Assembly: GCA_036274155.1 (NCBI GenBank) | Contig: DASUGH010000018.1 | Span: 1 to 64,000, forward strand | Origin: Gp6-AA40 sp036274155 | GTDB taxonomy: Bacteria > Acidobacteriota > Vicinamibacteria > Vicinamibacterales > UBA2999 | DNA length: 64,000 nucleotides | Direction: 5' to 3' | Shown here: one piece after another, positions 37,896 through 46,292 of the stretch | Layout: each line of letters starts with the position of its first letter | Position numbering within the stretch: the first letter of the stretch is position 1 | Notes under the pieces: generated by a model | What the model was told of the DNA's origin: nothing | Database searches by the model: none | Seen by the model: the letters and a program-made list of their open reading frames with translations, nothing else | Position numbers and translations under genes: made by a program

Positions 37896-38558
37896 CTACT
37901 CTTTCACATACCGTCGCAGCCACTCGGCGAGCGGCTTGATCTCGGTCATCGTCTTCTTGATGTGCGGCAGCGCCTTCGGCGTCGCCAGCCACGGTTCGTC
38001 GGCGAAGAGTTTCCCGGCGTGAATGTCTTTCATCCTCAAGAGATCGATGCGGGGGTGATCGGCAGGGTAGCCGCGCGGCGCCGAGCCGACCGACTCGTGG
38101 GTGCCGACTTGATACCCCTTCTTTCGCAGGGCGGCGATCATCCGGGCCAGCGCGCGACCGGAGGAGTCGCTCGCGACGGCGTCGCGAAATTGTCTGAGCA
38201 CTGCGGGCTCCGGCTTGTACATACCCGTGCCGACGTAGAGCCCGTGCGCCGAGAGCTGTACGTAGGACCAGCCGATGTGGGCGGCGATGAAGGTCTTGTA
38301 TGGGGCGCCGTCGCGTGAAAAGCGCATGTCGCGATTGATGCGCGAGATGTGCGCCGGGCCGTACTGCAGCTCGAACTGCGCCGCCAGCGCGCGCATCGGT
38401 TCGCGGCAGGCGCGGTCGTAGACGTCCTTGTGCGCCTGGAACCAGTCGCGGTTGTTGTGCGTCTGCAGGTCGTTGAAGAAGTCGATGCCCTCGCGCGGGA
38501 AGCCGGAGAAGGATGAGGCCTCGGGGGCTTTCGGCGCAGGGCTCCTGGCGTTGGGCAT
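37896..38558 (-). CDS. DUF2461 family protein
   Basis: The 220-residue product matches DUF2461 (TIGR02453). Signature blocks are FFNDLQTHNNRDWFQAHKDVY, SRINRDMRFSRDGAPYKTFI and a central GLYVGTGMYKPEP. No enzymatic activity is established for the family. The protein has no signal peptide and is cytoplasmic. It lies 42 bp downstream of the PQQ alcohol dehydrogenase gene, with a perfect small palindrome in between. Confidence 0.9.
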   Translation of the reverse strand: MPNARSPAPKAPEASSFSGFPREGIDFFNDLQTHNNRDWFQAHKDVYDRACREPMRALAAQFELQYGPAHISRINRDMRFSRDGAPYKTFIAAHIGWSYVQLSAHGLYVGTGMYKPEPAVLRQFRDAVASDSSGRALARMIAALRKKGYQVGTHESVGSAPRGYPADHPRIDLLRMKDIHAGKLFADEPWLATPKALPHIKKTMTEIKPLAEWLRRYVKE

Positions 38559-38565
38559 GTGTCGA

Positions 38566-38584
38566 GGTCCGGCTGAGCCGGACC
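38566..38584. terminator. Perfect palindrome between PQQ dehydrogenase and DUF2461 genes
   Basis: GGTCCGGC and GCCGGACC flank TGA, giving an 8-bp stem with a 3-nt loop. It follows the dehydrogenase stop on the minus strand by 16 bp. No T-run follows, so it may act as a weak terminator or mRNA-stabilising stem. Confidence 0.45.
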
Positions 38585-38600
38585 CTGCACGAAATCGCCG

Positions 38601-40199
38601 CTACGGCAACGCGTATGCGAACACAGCGTTGCCGGCGGCGATCGCGATGTACTGCTTGCCGTTCACCGCGTAGCTCATCGGACCGGCGTTGACCTGTCCG
38701 CCGACGCCGGCCTTCCAGAGCAGCGCGCCCGTGCGTCCGTCGAGCGCGAAGAAGTAGCCGTCACGGCCGCCGCTGAAGACCAGATCCGTGGCGGTGCTCA
38801 GCACGCCACCCCACGTGATGTCGGTCATCGTGAATTCCCACTTCATGTCGAGCGTCTTCGGATCGAAGGCGCGCACCACGCCGTGGGCTTCGTTGCTCTT
38901 GTTGTAGAACGGCACGAGAGCCGTCTGGCCCATCGCTGTCTGACCGGTCGGGGCGGCGCGCGGAAACGCGCCCTCGACCGCCACGGTGCCCGAGTCCTCC
39001 CACGTGGCGACGTAGAAGAGGCCGGTCCGCGGGCTGAACGAGGGAGGCGCCCAGTTGGTGGCGCCGTGGACGTGCGGCTGAATCAGCGTGCCTTCCTTCG
39101 TCGGGAACTTCACCCGGTTCGGACGTCCCTTCGCATCGAACCCGTCCAGCCAGTTGGTCTTCACGTACGGCTTGCCCTTGAGGAACTCGCCTGTCGTCCG
39201 ATCGAGCACGTACATGACGCCGTTGCGGTTCGCCCAGAGCATCACCTTTCGCGGCTTGCCCTGCCACTCGATATCGGCGAGCACCGGCACCTGCGTGGCG
39301 TCGTAGTCGAGCTCGTCGTGCGGCGTGAACTGGTAGTGCCATTTCAGCTTGCCGGTGTCGGCGTCCAGCGCGACGACACTGTCGCTGTACAGGTTGTCGC
39401 CAAGGCGCTTGCTGCCGTCCCAGTCGGGCGCCGGGTTGCCGGTGCCGAAGTAGACCAGGTTGCTGTCCGCGTCGTAAGCGCCGGCGTTCCACACGCCAAC
39501 GCCACCGGTCTGCCACGAATTTCCCGACCAGCTGTCGTTGCCCGGTTCGCCGGGTCCGGGGATGGTGTAGAAACGCCAGGCTTCCTTGCCGGTCTTCGCG
39601 TCGAAGGCAGCGATGAAGCCGCGGATCGGGCCGTCGCCGCCGCCGGTGCCGACGATCACCTTGTCCTTCACGACCGTCGGGCTGTGCGTGATGGAGTAGC
39701 GGTCGGCGGCTCTGGCGACCTCGGTGTTCCAGATCTGCTTGCCGCTCTTCGCGTCGATGGCGACGAGATGTGCGTCGATCGTTCCCATGAACAGCGTGTC
39801 GCCGAGGATGGCGACGCCGCGGTTCACGCGCCCGCAGCACGGGCGTCCCTCAGGCGCCGGCGTGTACTTGAAGCTCCAGAACGGCCGGCCGGTCACCGCG
39901 TCGAGGGCGACGACGGTGTTCGGCGCTTCTACCGTGTACATGATGCCGTCGACCACCAGCGGCGTGGCTTCGAACTTTTCGAGCGACGCCGCCTGCCAGA
40001 TCCATTGCTGCTGCAGGTTCTTCACGTTGGCCGGCGTGATCTGGGTGAGCAGGCTGTGGCGTTGATTGAGCAGCGTGCCCGAGTAGGAGAGCCAGTTGTG
40101 CGGCTCCTTCTCGCCGTGCAGGATGCGATCGAAGGAGACCTGCGCCTGCAGCGATGCCGCGGCAAGGAGGACGACGACAAGAGTGCGAGCAATCATCAT
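38601..40199 (-). CDS. PQQ-dependent alcohol dehydrogenase with lanthanide-type signature
   Basis: The 532-residue periplasmic enzyme has a signal peptide (to LQAQV) and eight W-motif propeller blades. A vicinal disulfide pair, Cys121-Cys122 in RPCCGRVNRG, is characteristic of methanol/ethanol-type dehydrogenases. The catalytic Asp is Asp298 in TPHDELDYD. Two residues on, Asp300 occupies the position that in XoxF and ExaF binds a lanthanide; calcium-type MxaF enzymes have Ala there. The metal-ligand Glu of XoxF appears replaced by Asp in the GGGDGPIRG loop. It overlaps the upstream cytochrome gene (ATGA), so electrons probably pass to that cytochrome. Substrate unknown. Confidence 0.9.
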   Translation of the reverse strand: MMIARTLVVVLLAAASLQAQVSFDRILHGEKEPHNWLSYSGTLLNQRHSLLTQITPANVKNLQQQWIWQAASLEKFEATPLVVDGIMYTVEAPNTVVALDAVTGRPFWSFKYTPAPEGRPCCGRVNRGVAILGDTLFMGTIDAHLVAIDAKSGKQIWNTEVARAADRYSITHSPTVVKDKVIVGTGGGDGPIRGFIAAFDAKTGKEAWRFYTIPGPGEPGNDSWSGNSWQTGGVGVWNAGAYDADSNLVYFGTGNPAPDWDGSKRLGDNLYSDSVVALDADTGKLKWHYQFTPHDELDYDATQVPVLADIEWQGKPRKVMLWANRNGVMYVLDRTTGEFLKGKPYVKTNWLDGFDAKGRPNRVKFPTKEGTLIQPHVHGATNWAPPSFSPRTGLFYVATWEDSGTVAVEGAFPRAAPTGQTAMGQTALVPFYNKSNEAHGVVRAFDPKTLDMKWEFTMTDITWGGVLSTATDLVFSGGRDGYFFALDGRTGALLWKAGVGGQVNAGPMSYAVNGKQYIAIAAGNAVFAYALP

Positions 40200-40966
40200 C
40201 TCCCCTTCAACGACGCAAGATAACTGACCACGTCGGCGAGTTCCTGCGCCGACAGCTTGCCGCGATACGACGGCATCGGCGACTCGGCGAACCCGTGCTC
40301 GCGCAGGTCGGCTTTCACGAACGATCGCAGCTGCTCCCTGGTGTCGATGATCTGCACGGTGAACGTGTCGTGGCTCAGGAGCCGGCCGGTGACCTGGGTG
40401 CCGTCGCGCAGCACGACGCGATAGAAGCGATTGGCTGGCTGGACCTCGGCGCCGGGATCGAGGATCGACTGCTCGAGCTCGGTCGAACGACGCTGCTGGC
40501 CGACCCGCGTCAGATCCGGGCCGACGCGCGAGCCGACGCCGTCGACACGATGACAGCTCGCGCAGTTGCCCTTTCCGTCGTAAACGGCCTTGCCGCGCGC
40601 CGCGTCGCCGACGACCGCCGCCGCCGTTCGCTTCGTCGTCGGCAGCGATCGAAGATACGCCACGATCTTCGACGCCTGCTCGACGGTCATGTTCGTGGCC
40701 GGCATCGGCGAATTGGGGATGCCGGTACGGATGATCCGCACGAGGTCGTCGTCCGAGTACTGCCGTCTGAGCTGACCGCGGCTGAAATCGATGCCGGCGA
40801 TCAGGTTGCCATCCGGGCCATGGCAGGTGAGGCAGCTGGCGCCGTATGCACGCTCGCCGTCGAGCAGGTCGGCGGCCGTCTCGTGCTGGGCGAAGACGAC
40901 AGGGCGAGACGCCACAGCGACGGCGAGGCCGAGCGAGAGTGCGAGCAGGGCGGAGACGAATCGCAT
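40196..40966 (-). CDS. Secreted di-heme cytochrome c
   Basis: The 256-residue protein has a signal peptide (to VVFAQH) and two c-type heme motifs, CLTCH at residues 45-49 and CASCH at 135-139. Methionines such as MPATNM between them are candidate axial ligands. The C-terminal part contains the sequence RVVLRDGTQVTGRLLSHD, seen in many acidobacterial cytochromes of this type. It is the first gene of an operon with the PQQ dehydrogenase and the stop/start overlap favours equal synthesis. It should be the immediate electron acceptor of that enzyme. Confidence 0.88.
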   Translation of the reverse strand: MRFVSALLALSLGLAVAVASRPVVFAQHETAADLLDGERAYGASCLTCHGPDGNLIAGIDFSRGQLRRQYSDDDLVRIIRTGIPNSPMPATNMTVEQASKIVAYLRSLPTTKRTAAAVVGDAARGKAVYDGKGNCASCHRVDGVGSRVGPDLTRVGQQRRSTELEQSILDPGAEVQPANRFYRVVLRDGTQVTGRLLSHDTFTVQIIDTREQLRSFVKADLREHGFAESPMPSYRGKLSAQELADVVSYLASLKGR

Positions 40967-40985
40967 GAGGAAACCGATCGAATCT

Positions 40986-41095
40986 TGAATTTACGAATTT
41001 ACGAATCTACGGATTTCAAATGACGAAATGACGAAATGACGAAATGACGAAATGACGGATTGACGAAATGACGGATTGACGGATTGACGGATTCA
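40986..41095. repeat. Octamer tandem repeat array A
   Basis: Units GAAATGAC and GGATTGAC alternate in an 8-bp register, preceded by looser TTACGAAT units. There are no unique spacers. The following array at 41204 is its reverse complement in type, so the two can pair across about 108 bp. Confidence 0.8.
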
Positions 41096-41203
41096 TTCTG
41101 TCTCTGAGCTGCAACAAGATGATCAGCGAATCTGCCGGAAGTGAGAAGAATCGCATCCACCCTTCGGCGTGCGCTTCGAGCCACGTCGGAGATCCGTCGA
41201 GCC

Positions 41204-41297
41204 ATCAATCCGCCAATTCGTCAATCCGTCAATCCGTCAATCCGTCAATCCGTCAATCCGTCAATTCAAATCCGTCAATCCGTCAATCCGTCAATTC
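41204..41297. repeat. Octamer tandem repeat array B, inverted relative to A
   Basis: Units CGTCAATC repeat about ten times with an interruption (CAATTCAAAT) in the middle. This is the reverse complement of GATTGACG, the unit of array A. It ends 7 bp before the stop of the next minus-strand gene. Confidence 0.8.
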
Positions 41298-41303
41298 CCC
41301 GCT

Positions 41304-43385
41304 TCATTTTTGCGTCGCCCCGCCGCGTCCGGCGCCGCCCGGCGCGCCACCGCCGCGTCCGCCGCGTCCGCCGCGGCCGCCCTCAGGGGCGGGTGCCGGC
41401 AGCGCATACGCGACCAGCTGCGCGCCATTCCCGGGATTGCCGTTGGTGCCGGCGCTTCCGCGTACGCCGATGATGATGAACTGCCGGCCGTTGTGCAGAT
41501 ACGACATCGGCAGGCTGACCTGCGGTCCGGGCATCCGCGTCTGCCAGATGTCGGCGCCGGTGGCCTTGTCGTACGCGTGGAAAATCGGCGCGCCGCCTGA
41601 GCCTTCGCCGGCAAAGAGCAGCGTCCTGGTCACCAGCAGCCCGGCCTGCGATGGGCTGCCGGTTTTCGGGATCGTGATTCCCAGCTTGGCGGCGTTGTTC
41701 TTGACCGCTTCCGGAGTGTCGCCGTTCGGAATCTGCCAGGCGATCTCGCCCTTGTTCATGTCGTAGGCCGTGATGCGTCCGTACGGCGGCTTGATGATTC
41801 GGAACCCCTGTATCGACGGAAGATTGCCGCCGTACAAGTAGTCCGAGTCGATGCCGCTCGTCGCCGGATCAGCGTTCTTGGTCAAGCCGATGACTCCGGG
41901 ATTGGTCGCCGACCCAACGTACACGAAGCCCGTTTCCGGATCCGCTGCGCCCGATTGCCAGTTCGCCCCGCCTCCGAGTCCGGGAAGGACAACCGTACCG
42001 ACATTCTTGCCAGGAACCGCCAGGGAGCCCGGCGTATAGATCGGACCGTATTTGAACTGCTCGATCGCCTTCTTCGCTTCGGCGCGCAGCTGCGGCGTGA
42101 AGTCAATCAGGTCGTTCTCGGTGAGACCCTGGACGTCGAACCCAGGAGGCTTCGAGGGGATCGGCTGGGTCGGCGACGTCCATTCACCCGCCACGTCGGT
42201 CTGGGGCACTTTGGTCTCGACGAGCGGCCACACAGGAGTGCCGTTCCTGCGGTCGAACACGTAGGCAAACGCCTGCTTGGTCAGCTGCACGACCGCCGGG
42301 ATACGTTTGCCGTCCACCGTGATGTCGATCAGGATCGGGTGCGGTGGCATGTCGTAGTCCCAGATGTCGTGGTGCACGAGCTGCTGGTGCCAGATCTTCT
42401 TGCCGGTCTTGATGTCCACGCAGACGAGCGAGTCGGAGTAGAGGTTGTCGCCGTGGCGGTGCCCGCCGTAGATGTCGTTTGTCGCCGACTCGATGTTCAA
42501 GTAGACGTATCCAAGCTGCGGGTCGGCTGAAAACGGTCCCCACACTCCGGCGTTGCCGGTGTAATCGCCGCCGGTCAGCCACGTTTCGGAACCGGGCTCT
42601 CCCTTGCGTGGAATCGTGTGAAACGTCCACAGCTTCTTGCCGCTGCGCACATCGAACGCCATGACATCGCCCTTGACGTTCGCCTTGTTCACGCGGCCGC
42701 CGGGCGTGAGTGCCGGGCCGACGACGATCACGTTGTTGGAGATCACCGGCGGCGAGCTGTTGCCGATTCGGCCGATCGGATCCAGACCGCCGGCGTTGTC
42801 CAGCTGCTTGAACAGATCGACGATGCCGCTGTCGCCGAAAGTCGGCACCGGCACGCCGGTTCTGGCGTCGAGCGCCACCAGCTGGAATCCGGGAGTGACG
42901 ACGACGATTCGCGAGTCCTTGCCGTCGCTCCAGTAGGCGACGCCGCGGTGCACCTTGCGCGGCGCCCGGTCGAAGCGCTCGCCTTCATCGGGCCGCCACG
43001 ACCAGAGCGTCTCGCCGGTGCCGGCGTTGGCCGCCACGACAGTGCGACGCGGTCCTGCTGTGAAATACAGCACGCCGTTCACCATGAGCGGCGTCGTCTC
43101 GGTGTTGAGCGTTTCCGTGGCGGTGCCGTAGTTGTCGAACCGCCAGGTCCACGCCACCTGCAGGTTCTTCACGTTGTCGCGGTTGATCAGATCGAGCGGC
43201 GAATAGCGAGTGCTGCCTTCCACCGCGCCATACGCTCGCCACTCGCCGGTGACCGCGCCTGCGGCGGCGCCGCCGGTGGCCGGCCTGGCCACGGTGTTCT
43301 GTCCGCCCTGTCCGCGGCCGGTGAACGGCCAGACGAGTACGGCCGCAACGAGAGCAAGAAACACGAGACGACGAGGGCGCGTCAT
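41304..43385 (-). CDS. PQQ-dependent dehydrogenase (glucose dehydrogenase-like)
   Basis: The 693-residue exported enzyme has a signal peptide and the PQQ propeller of the quinoprotein glucose dehydrogenase/alcohol dehydrogenase superfamily. Blocks are GEWRAYGAVEGSTRYSPLD, RVNKANVKGDVMAFDVRSGK and VHHDIWDYDMPPHPILID with the catalytic Asp. Blade ends such as LVALDARTG and MAFDVRSGK are present. A vicinal Cys pair is lacking, unlike the 38601 enzyme. The C-terminus is a Gly/Arg-rich tail (GGRGGRGGRGGG). AAGGAG lies 5 nt before the ATG at 43385, so this start is firm and the longer frame is not used. It is upstream of the octamer arrays and downstream of the DUF6152 gene. Substrate unknown. Confidence 0.87.
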   Translation of the reverse strand: MTRPRRLVFLALVAAVLVWPFTGRGQGGQNTVARPATGGAAAGAVTGEWRAYGAVEGSTRYSPLDLINRDNVKNLQVAWTWRFDNYGTATETLNTETTPLMVNGVLYFTAGPRRTVVAANAGTGETLWSWRPDEGERFDRAPRKVHRGVAYWSDGKDSRIVVVTPGFQLVALDARTGVPVPTFGDSGIVDLFKQLDNAGGLDPIGRIGNSSPPVISNNVIVVGPALTPGGRVNKANVKGDVMAFDVRSGKKLWTFHTIPRKGEPGSETWLTGGDYTGNAGVWGPFSADPQLGYVYLNIESATNDIYGGHRHGDNLYSDSLVCVDIKTGKKIWHQQLVHHDIWDYDMPPHPILIDITVDGKRIPAVVQLTKQAFAYVFDRRNGTPVWPLVETKVPQTDVAGEWTSPTQPIPSKPPGFDVQGLTENDLIDFTPQLRAEAKKAIEQFKYGPIYTPGSLAVPGKNVGTVVLPGLGGGANWQSGAADPETGFVYVGSATNPGVIGLTKNADPATSGIDSDYLYGGNLPSIQGFRIIKPPYGRITAYDMNKGEIAWQIPNGDTPEAVKNNAAKLGITIPKTGSPSQAGLLVTRTLLFAGEGSGGAPIFHAYDKATGADIWQTRMPGPQVSLPMSYLHNGRQFIIIGVRGSAGTNGNPGNGAQLVAYALPAPAPEGGRGGRGGRGGGAPGGAGRGGATQK

Positions 43386-43476
43386 AGGTGCTCCTTCAGT
43401 CCGCTGTGCGTAGAAATGCGTAGAGGCGGGCCTTTGGACCCGCCTCGAGAGAGATAGAACCCGCGTTGCTACCTTG

Positions 43477-43905
43477 CTATTTCGTCTTCGACGACGGGGC
43501 GTCCGCCTGGCCCGGGGCCGAACCACCGAGGAACAGCCGGCTGCCGTCCTTCAGGACGAAGTTCCGGCCCACCGCCTTCTGCGTGCCGTCCTTCGCCTGA
43601 TAGCCTTCGATGACCAGCTCGGTGCCCGGCTTGATCGTGTTCTTCGTGACCCCGTTGCGAATGAGCTGGTTGGGGCTGCCGCCTTCGATCATCCAGATAC
43701 TGGTCTTGCCAGTCGCCGGGTCTTTCACCTGGACGTGGAACCACGAATGGGGATTGATCATCTCCCACTTCTCGAGCGTGGCGGTCAGCTTCAGCGGCTT
43801 GTTGACGTCGAACTCCGCTGAGAACGCGTGATGGGCGCGGACCGTCGTCGCCGCCACCATGAGCAGTGCGGTCGCCGCGAGGGCGGCGGTGAACGTGGAT
43901 CGCAT
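43477..43905 (-). CDS. DUF6152 family secreted protein
   Basis: The 142-residue protein has a signal peptide and the DUF6152 features AHHAFSAEFD, TATLEKWEMINPHSWFHVQV and a late GRNFVLKDGSRLFLG. It is a paralog of the 13985 gene but longer and more typical. GGAGG is 7 nt before the ATG at 43905, which decides between two close ATGs. The stop of the upstream gene at 43917 is only 11 bp away, so both are in one operon. Function is unknown; metal binding by the His pair is only inferred. Confidence 0.83.
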   Translation of the reverse strand: MRSTFTAALAATALLMVAATTVRAHHAFSAEFDVNKPLKLTATLEKWEMINPHSWFHVQVKDPATGKTSIWMIEGGSPNQLIRNGVTKNTIKPGTELVIEGYQAKDGTQKAVGRNFVLKDGSRLFLGGSAPGQADAPSSKTK

Positions 43906-43916
43906 GGACATGCCTC

Positions 43917-45095
43917 CTATTTCGAACCCTTCTTCGCCGCTTCCTCGGCAGCCGTCTTCTCTTCGAGCCGCGCGCCGGCGAGGGTGTTCGCCACGCCGTA
44001 ATTTCCTTCGTGACACGCATGCTCGAAGATCGGTCCCTCGGTCTGCTGCAGGACCTGCTCGGCCGTCCACGGTCGCGCGAACACAGCCGGGTCGTCGACG
44101 GTGAAGCGGTAGTTGATCTGATCCTTCGCGACGCGGACGAACCGTTCCGTCAGCTTCATGTTCGCGGTCGAGCCCTGATACAGCCGCCTGCCGTTCCAGT
44201 TCGTCGTCTCGACCACGAGTGTGTCGCCTTCCCAGCGCCCGCGCGAGGCGCCCATCCAGCCCGTGAAGCCGGATGGTGGAGCAGGACGGTTGTCGAGCGG
44301 GATGATCCGGGCGTCGTGAATCATCTCGGTGAGGATCATGACCACGCCCTGTCCCTGCACGATCTGATAGTTGGCGTTGTAGCCGGCGTCCTGAAGCGGG
44401 GGACCCGATCCGCCCATGATGATGCAGCGTGTGCCGACCGGCAGGTTCTGCACGCGATCGTACTGGCCGCCGCGGCCGCCGCCGCCTCCGGCTGCGCCGC
44501 CGCCAACGGCCGCTGCCGTACCGCCGCCGCCGCGAGCCGCACCAGCGCCGGCACGACCGCCGCCGGCAGCCGCTGCACCGCCGCGACCACCGCCGCCACC
44601 CTGTCTCGCTGCAGCAAGGGTCGGGATCCTCCCGTCAGGCGGGTCGATGATTTGCGAGGTGCGGTAGTTGTTGTGGGAAATCGGCGACTGCGACTTGTCG
44701 AGCGCGAATTGTGTGAAGTCGTAGTGCACATCGTTCACGGTGCCCGGCTTGGTTTGCTCCTCGTCGGTTGCCGCGCGCTGTGCCACTCGCTTTTCGAACT
44801 CGTCCTTCGTCACGAACTCCCCGACGCCCTCTGGACGCTGCAGCGGCGTGAGCGTGGCGTTGGTCCAGAAGCCCTGCAGGTCGGGCTGGCCGTCCGGCGT
44901 CTTGACCTTGTAGGTCGTGGTCACCGGCTTGAGCGCGCCCGTCGCTGCGGGAGCCGCCTGAGGAGGCCTGGCGGTGGCGCCGCCTGCCGCCGGAGCTGCG
45001 GGAGTCTGCTGCCCCGCGAGGCTTGCGGCCGACATCGCGATGCCGGCGATGGTTGCGGCGAGGAGGCTTGCTGAAACGCGGTATCGAGTGGTCAT
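43917..45095 (-). CDS. Secreted acidobacterial protein with Gly/Ala linker (WEGDTLVVET family)
   Basis: The 392-residue product has a signal peptide and then DLQGFWTNATLTPLQRPEGV, followed by a roughly 60-residue Gly/Ala/Arg-rich stretch. The conserved module after it reads GRWEGDTLVVETTNWNGR and ERFVRVAKDQINYRFTVDD and ends with HACHEGNYGVANTLAGAR. Many acidobacterial and proteobacterial genomes carry families with this module; their function is unknown. The neighbouring gene 45189-46007 is a paralog. The ATG at 45095 has GGAG 8 nt upstream and a strong hairpin directly before it. Confidence 0.75.
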   Translation of the reverse strand: MTTRYRVSASLLAATIAGIAMSAASLAGQQTPAAPAAGGATARPPQAAPAATGALKPVTTTYKVKTPDGQPDLQGFWTNATLTPLQRPEGVGEFVTKDEFEKRVAQRAATDEEQTKPGTVNDVHYDFTQFALDKSQSPISHNNYRTSQIIDPPDGRIPTLAAARQGGGGGRGGAAAAGGGRAGAGAARGGGGTAAAVGGGAAGGGGGRGGQYDRVQNLPVGTRCIIMGGSGPPLQDAGYNANYQIVQGQGVVMILTEMIHDARIIPLDNRPAPPSGFTGWMGASRGRWEGDTLVVETTNWNGRRLYQGSTANMKLTERFVRVAKDQINYRFTVDDPAVFARPWTAEQVLQQTEGPIFEHACHEGNYGVANTLAGARLEEKTAAEEAAKKGSK

Positions 45096-45107
45096 CAGGA
45101 TTTCTCC

Positions 45108-45128
45108 CACCGGGCTAAAAGCCCGGTG
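45108..45128. terminator. Perfect GC-rich palindrome upstream of the 43917 gene
   Basis: CACCGGGCT and AGCCCGGTG surround a 3-nt AAA, giving a 9-bp stem. It lies 13 bp before the ATG and immediately next to the Shine-Dalgarno of the 43917 gene. It could terminate the upstream transcript or control translation. Similar GC palindromes recur in the window. Confidence 0.5.
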
Positions 45129-45188
45129 CTGCGAAAGCGCTAAGCTCGCTGCTGCAAAAACGAAAGCGGACACCTACGACGATGATCA

Positions 45189-46007
45189 TCATTTCGGCGG
45201 ATTCTTGTACAGGTGACCGTAGACCAAATCCTCCGAGAACTCCACACAGCGGAACTCCGCCAGCTGGATGTTGCGCTCGATGCGGCGGTAGAGCGGCATG
45301 CTGATCTTCCACGGTTTGGTGAACACGTTCGCGTCTTCGATCGTCGCTTCGTAGTTCAGCGTGTCGGCGCTGCGCGCGTTGATGCGCTCCACGACGTGCA
45401 GCGCGTCGCTCGAGAAGTTGCCGGCACGGTCGAACCACGCCATGCCGTTGAACCCCTTGGTGTCGATCACCAGGGTCTCGCCCTCCCACTTCCCGTTCGA
45501 CCAGCCCATCCAGCTGTCGGCAGGCGCCTCGGTCTGATCGGCCATGTAGATCGTGCGGATGGCCCCGGCGAACTCGAAGACCATCATGATGTGCTTCTGG
45601 CTCTGGATGATCTGGAAGGGATACGGCATGTACATCGCCCGCGGGACGCCGGGGAGAAAGCAGCGCATCTCCGGATCGAGCTCCATCCGCTTGGCGAAGT
45701 TCTCCTGTTTCTTCTTGAGAGCCTCCGGCTTGTAGGGAATGCTGCCGCCCTCGACGATGCCGAGGCCGCCCTCGATCGCGTACGACGCGCCGAGCTGCCA
45801 CACCGGACCGGGTGCTGACGGATGCGGCTCGATGTCCCAGTACGCCGCGCTCATCGCCTGCCAGATGCCGTTCAGGTTCGGCTTGCCGTCGGCCGCTCTC
45901 GGCGCCTTGTAGCCGGTCGTCTGGCCAGGGGACGAAGCGGCCGCGGCGAACAGCGCCACGGCGGTGACTACCGCGCCGATGATGAGGTTCCCGGGCCGGC
46001 TGCGCAT
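45189..46007 (-). CDS. Secreted protein of the WEGETLVIDT family, paralog of the 43917 product
   Basis: The 272-residue product (start ATG 46007, with GAGGAG 10 nt upstream) has a signal peptide (to SSPGQ). It then reads GKPNLNGIWQAMSAAYWD and CFLPGVPRAMYMPYPFQI, and carries the shared module GKWEGETLVIDTKGF followed by LNYEATIEDANVFTKPW. It differs from its paralog in lacking the Gly-rich insert and the CHEGNYG ending. Function is unknown. The two genes are on the same strand with about 90 bp between, containing a strong palindrome. Confidence 0.75.
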   Translation of the reverse strand: MRSRPGNLIIGAVVTAVALFAAAASSPGQTTGYKAPRAADGKPNLNGIWQAMSAAYWDIEPHPSAPGPVWQLGASYAIEGGLGIVEGGSIPYKPEALKKKQENFAKRMELDPEMRCFLPGVPRAMYMPYPFQIIQSQKHIMMVFEFAGAIRTIYMADQTEAPADSWMGWSNGKWEGETLVIDTKGFNGMAWFDRAGNFSSDALHVVERINARSADTLNYEATIEDANVFTKPWKISMPLYRRIERNIQLAEFRCVEFSEDLVYGHLYKNPPK

Positions 46008-46292
46008 CGTGGCGTGACTCCTCGACGAAGACACTGAGAAAGGGACCGCTCGGTCCGCTTTCTGTGGTTGGCATATTGGAGACCCGGCATGCCGATCAAG
46101 TCAATGGCTTTGGCCCAGCCGATCCGATCTACACTCCACACGGCTCTGGCGCTTCGCGCCGGCTCCGGACTCCTGGGCTTCAGGCTCCAGGCTCGCCCCT
46201 GAGCCGGCTTCCGTGGCAACGGCGCGACTTGCCGAGACCTGCCCGGAGCCTGGAGCCCGGACAGCCGAAGGGCGACAGAGGAGGTTCACCGC

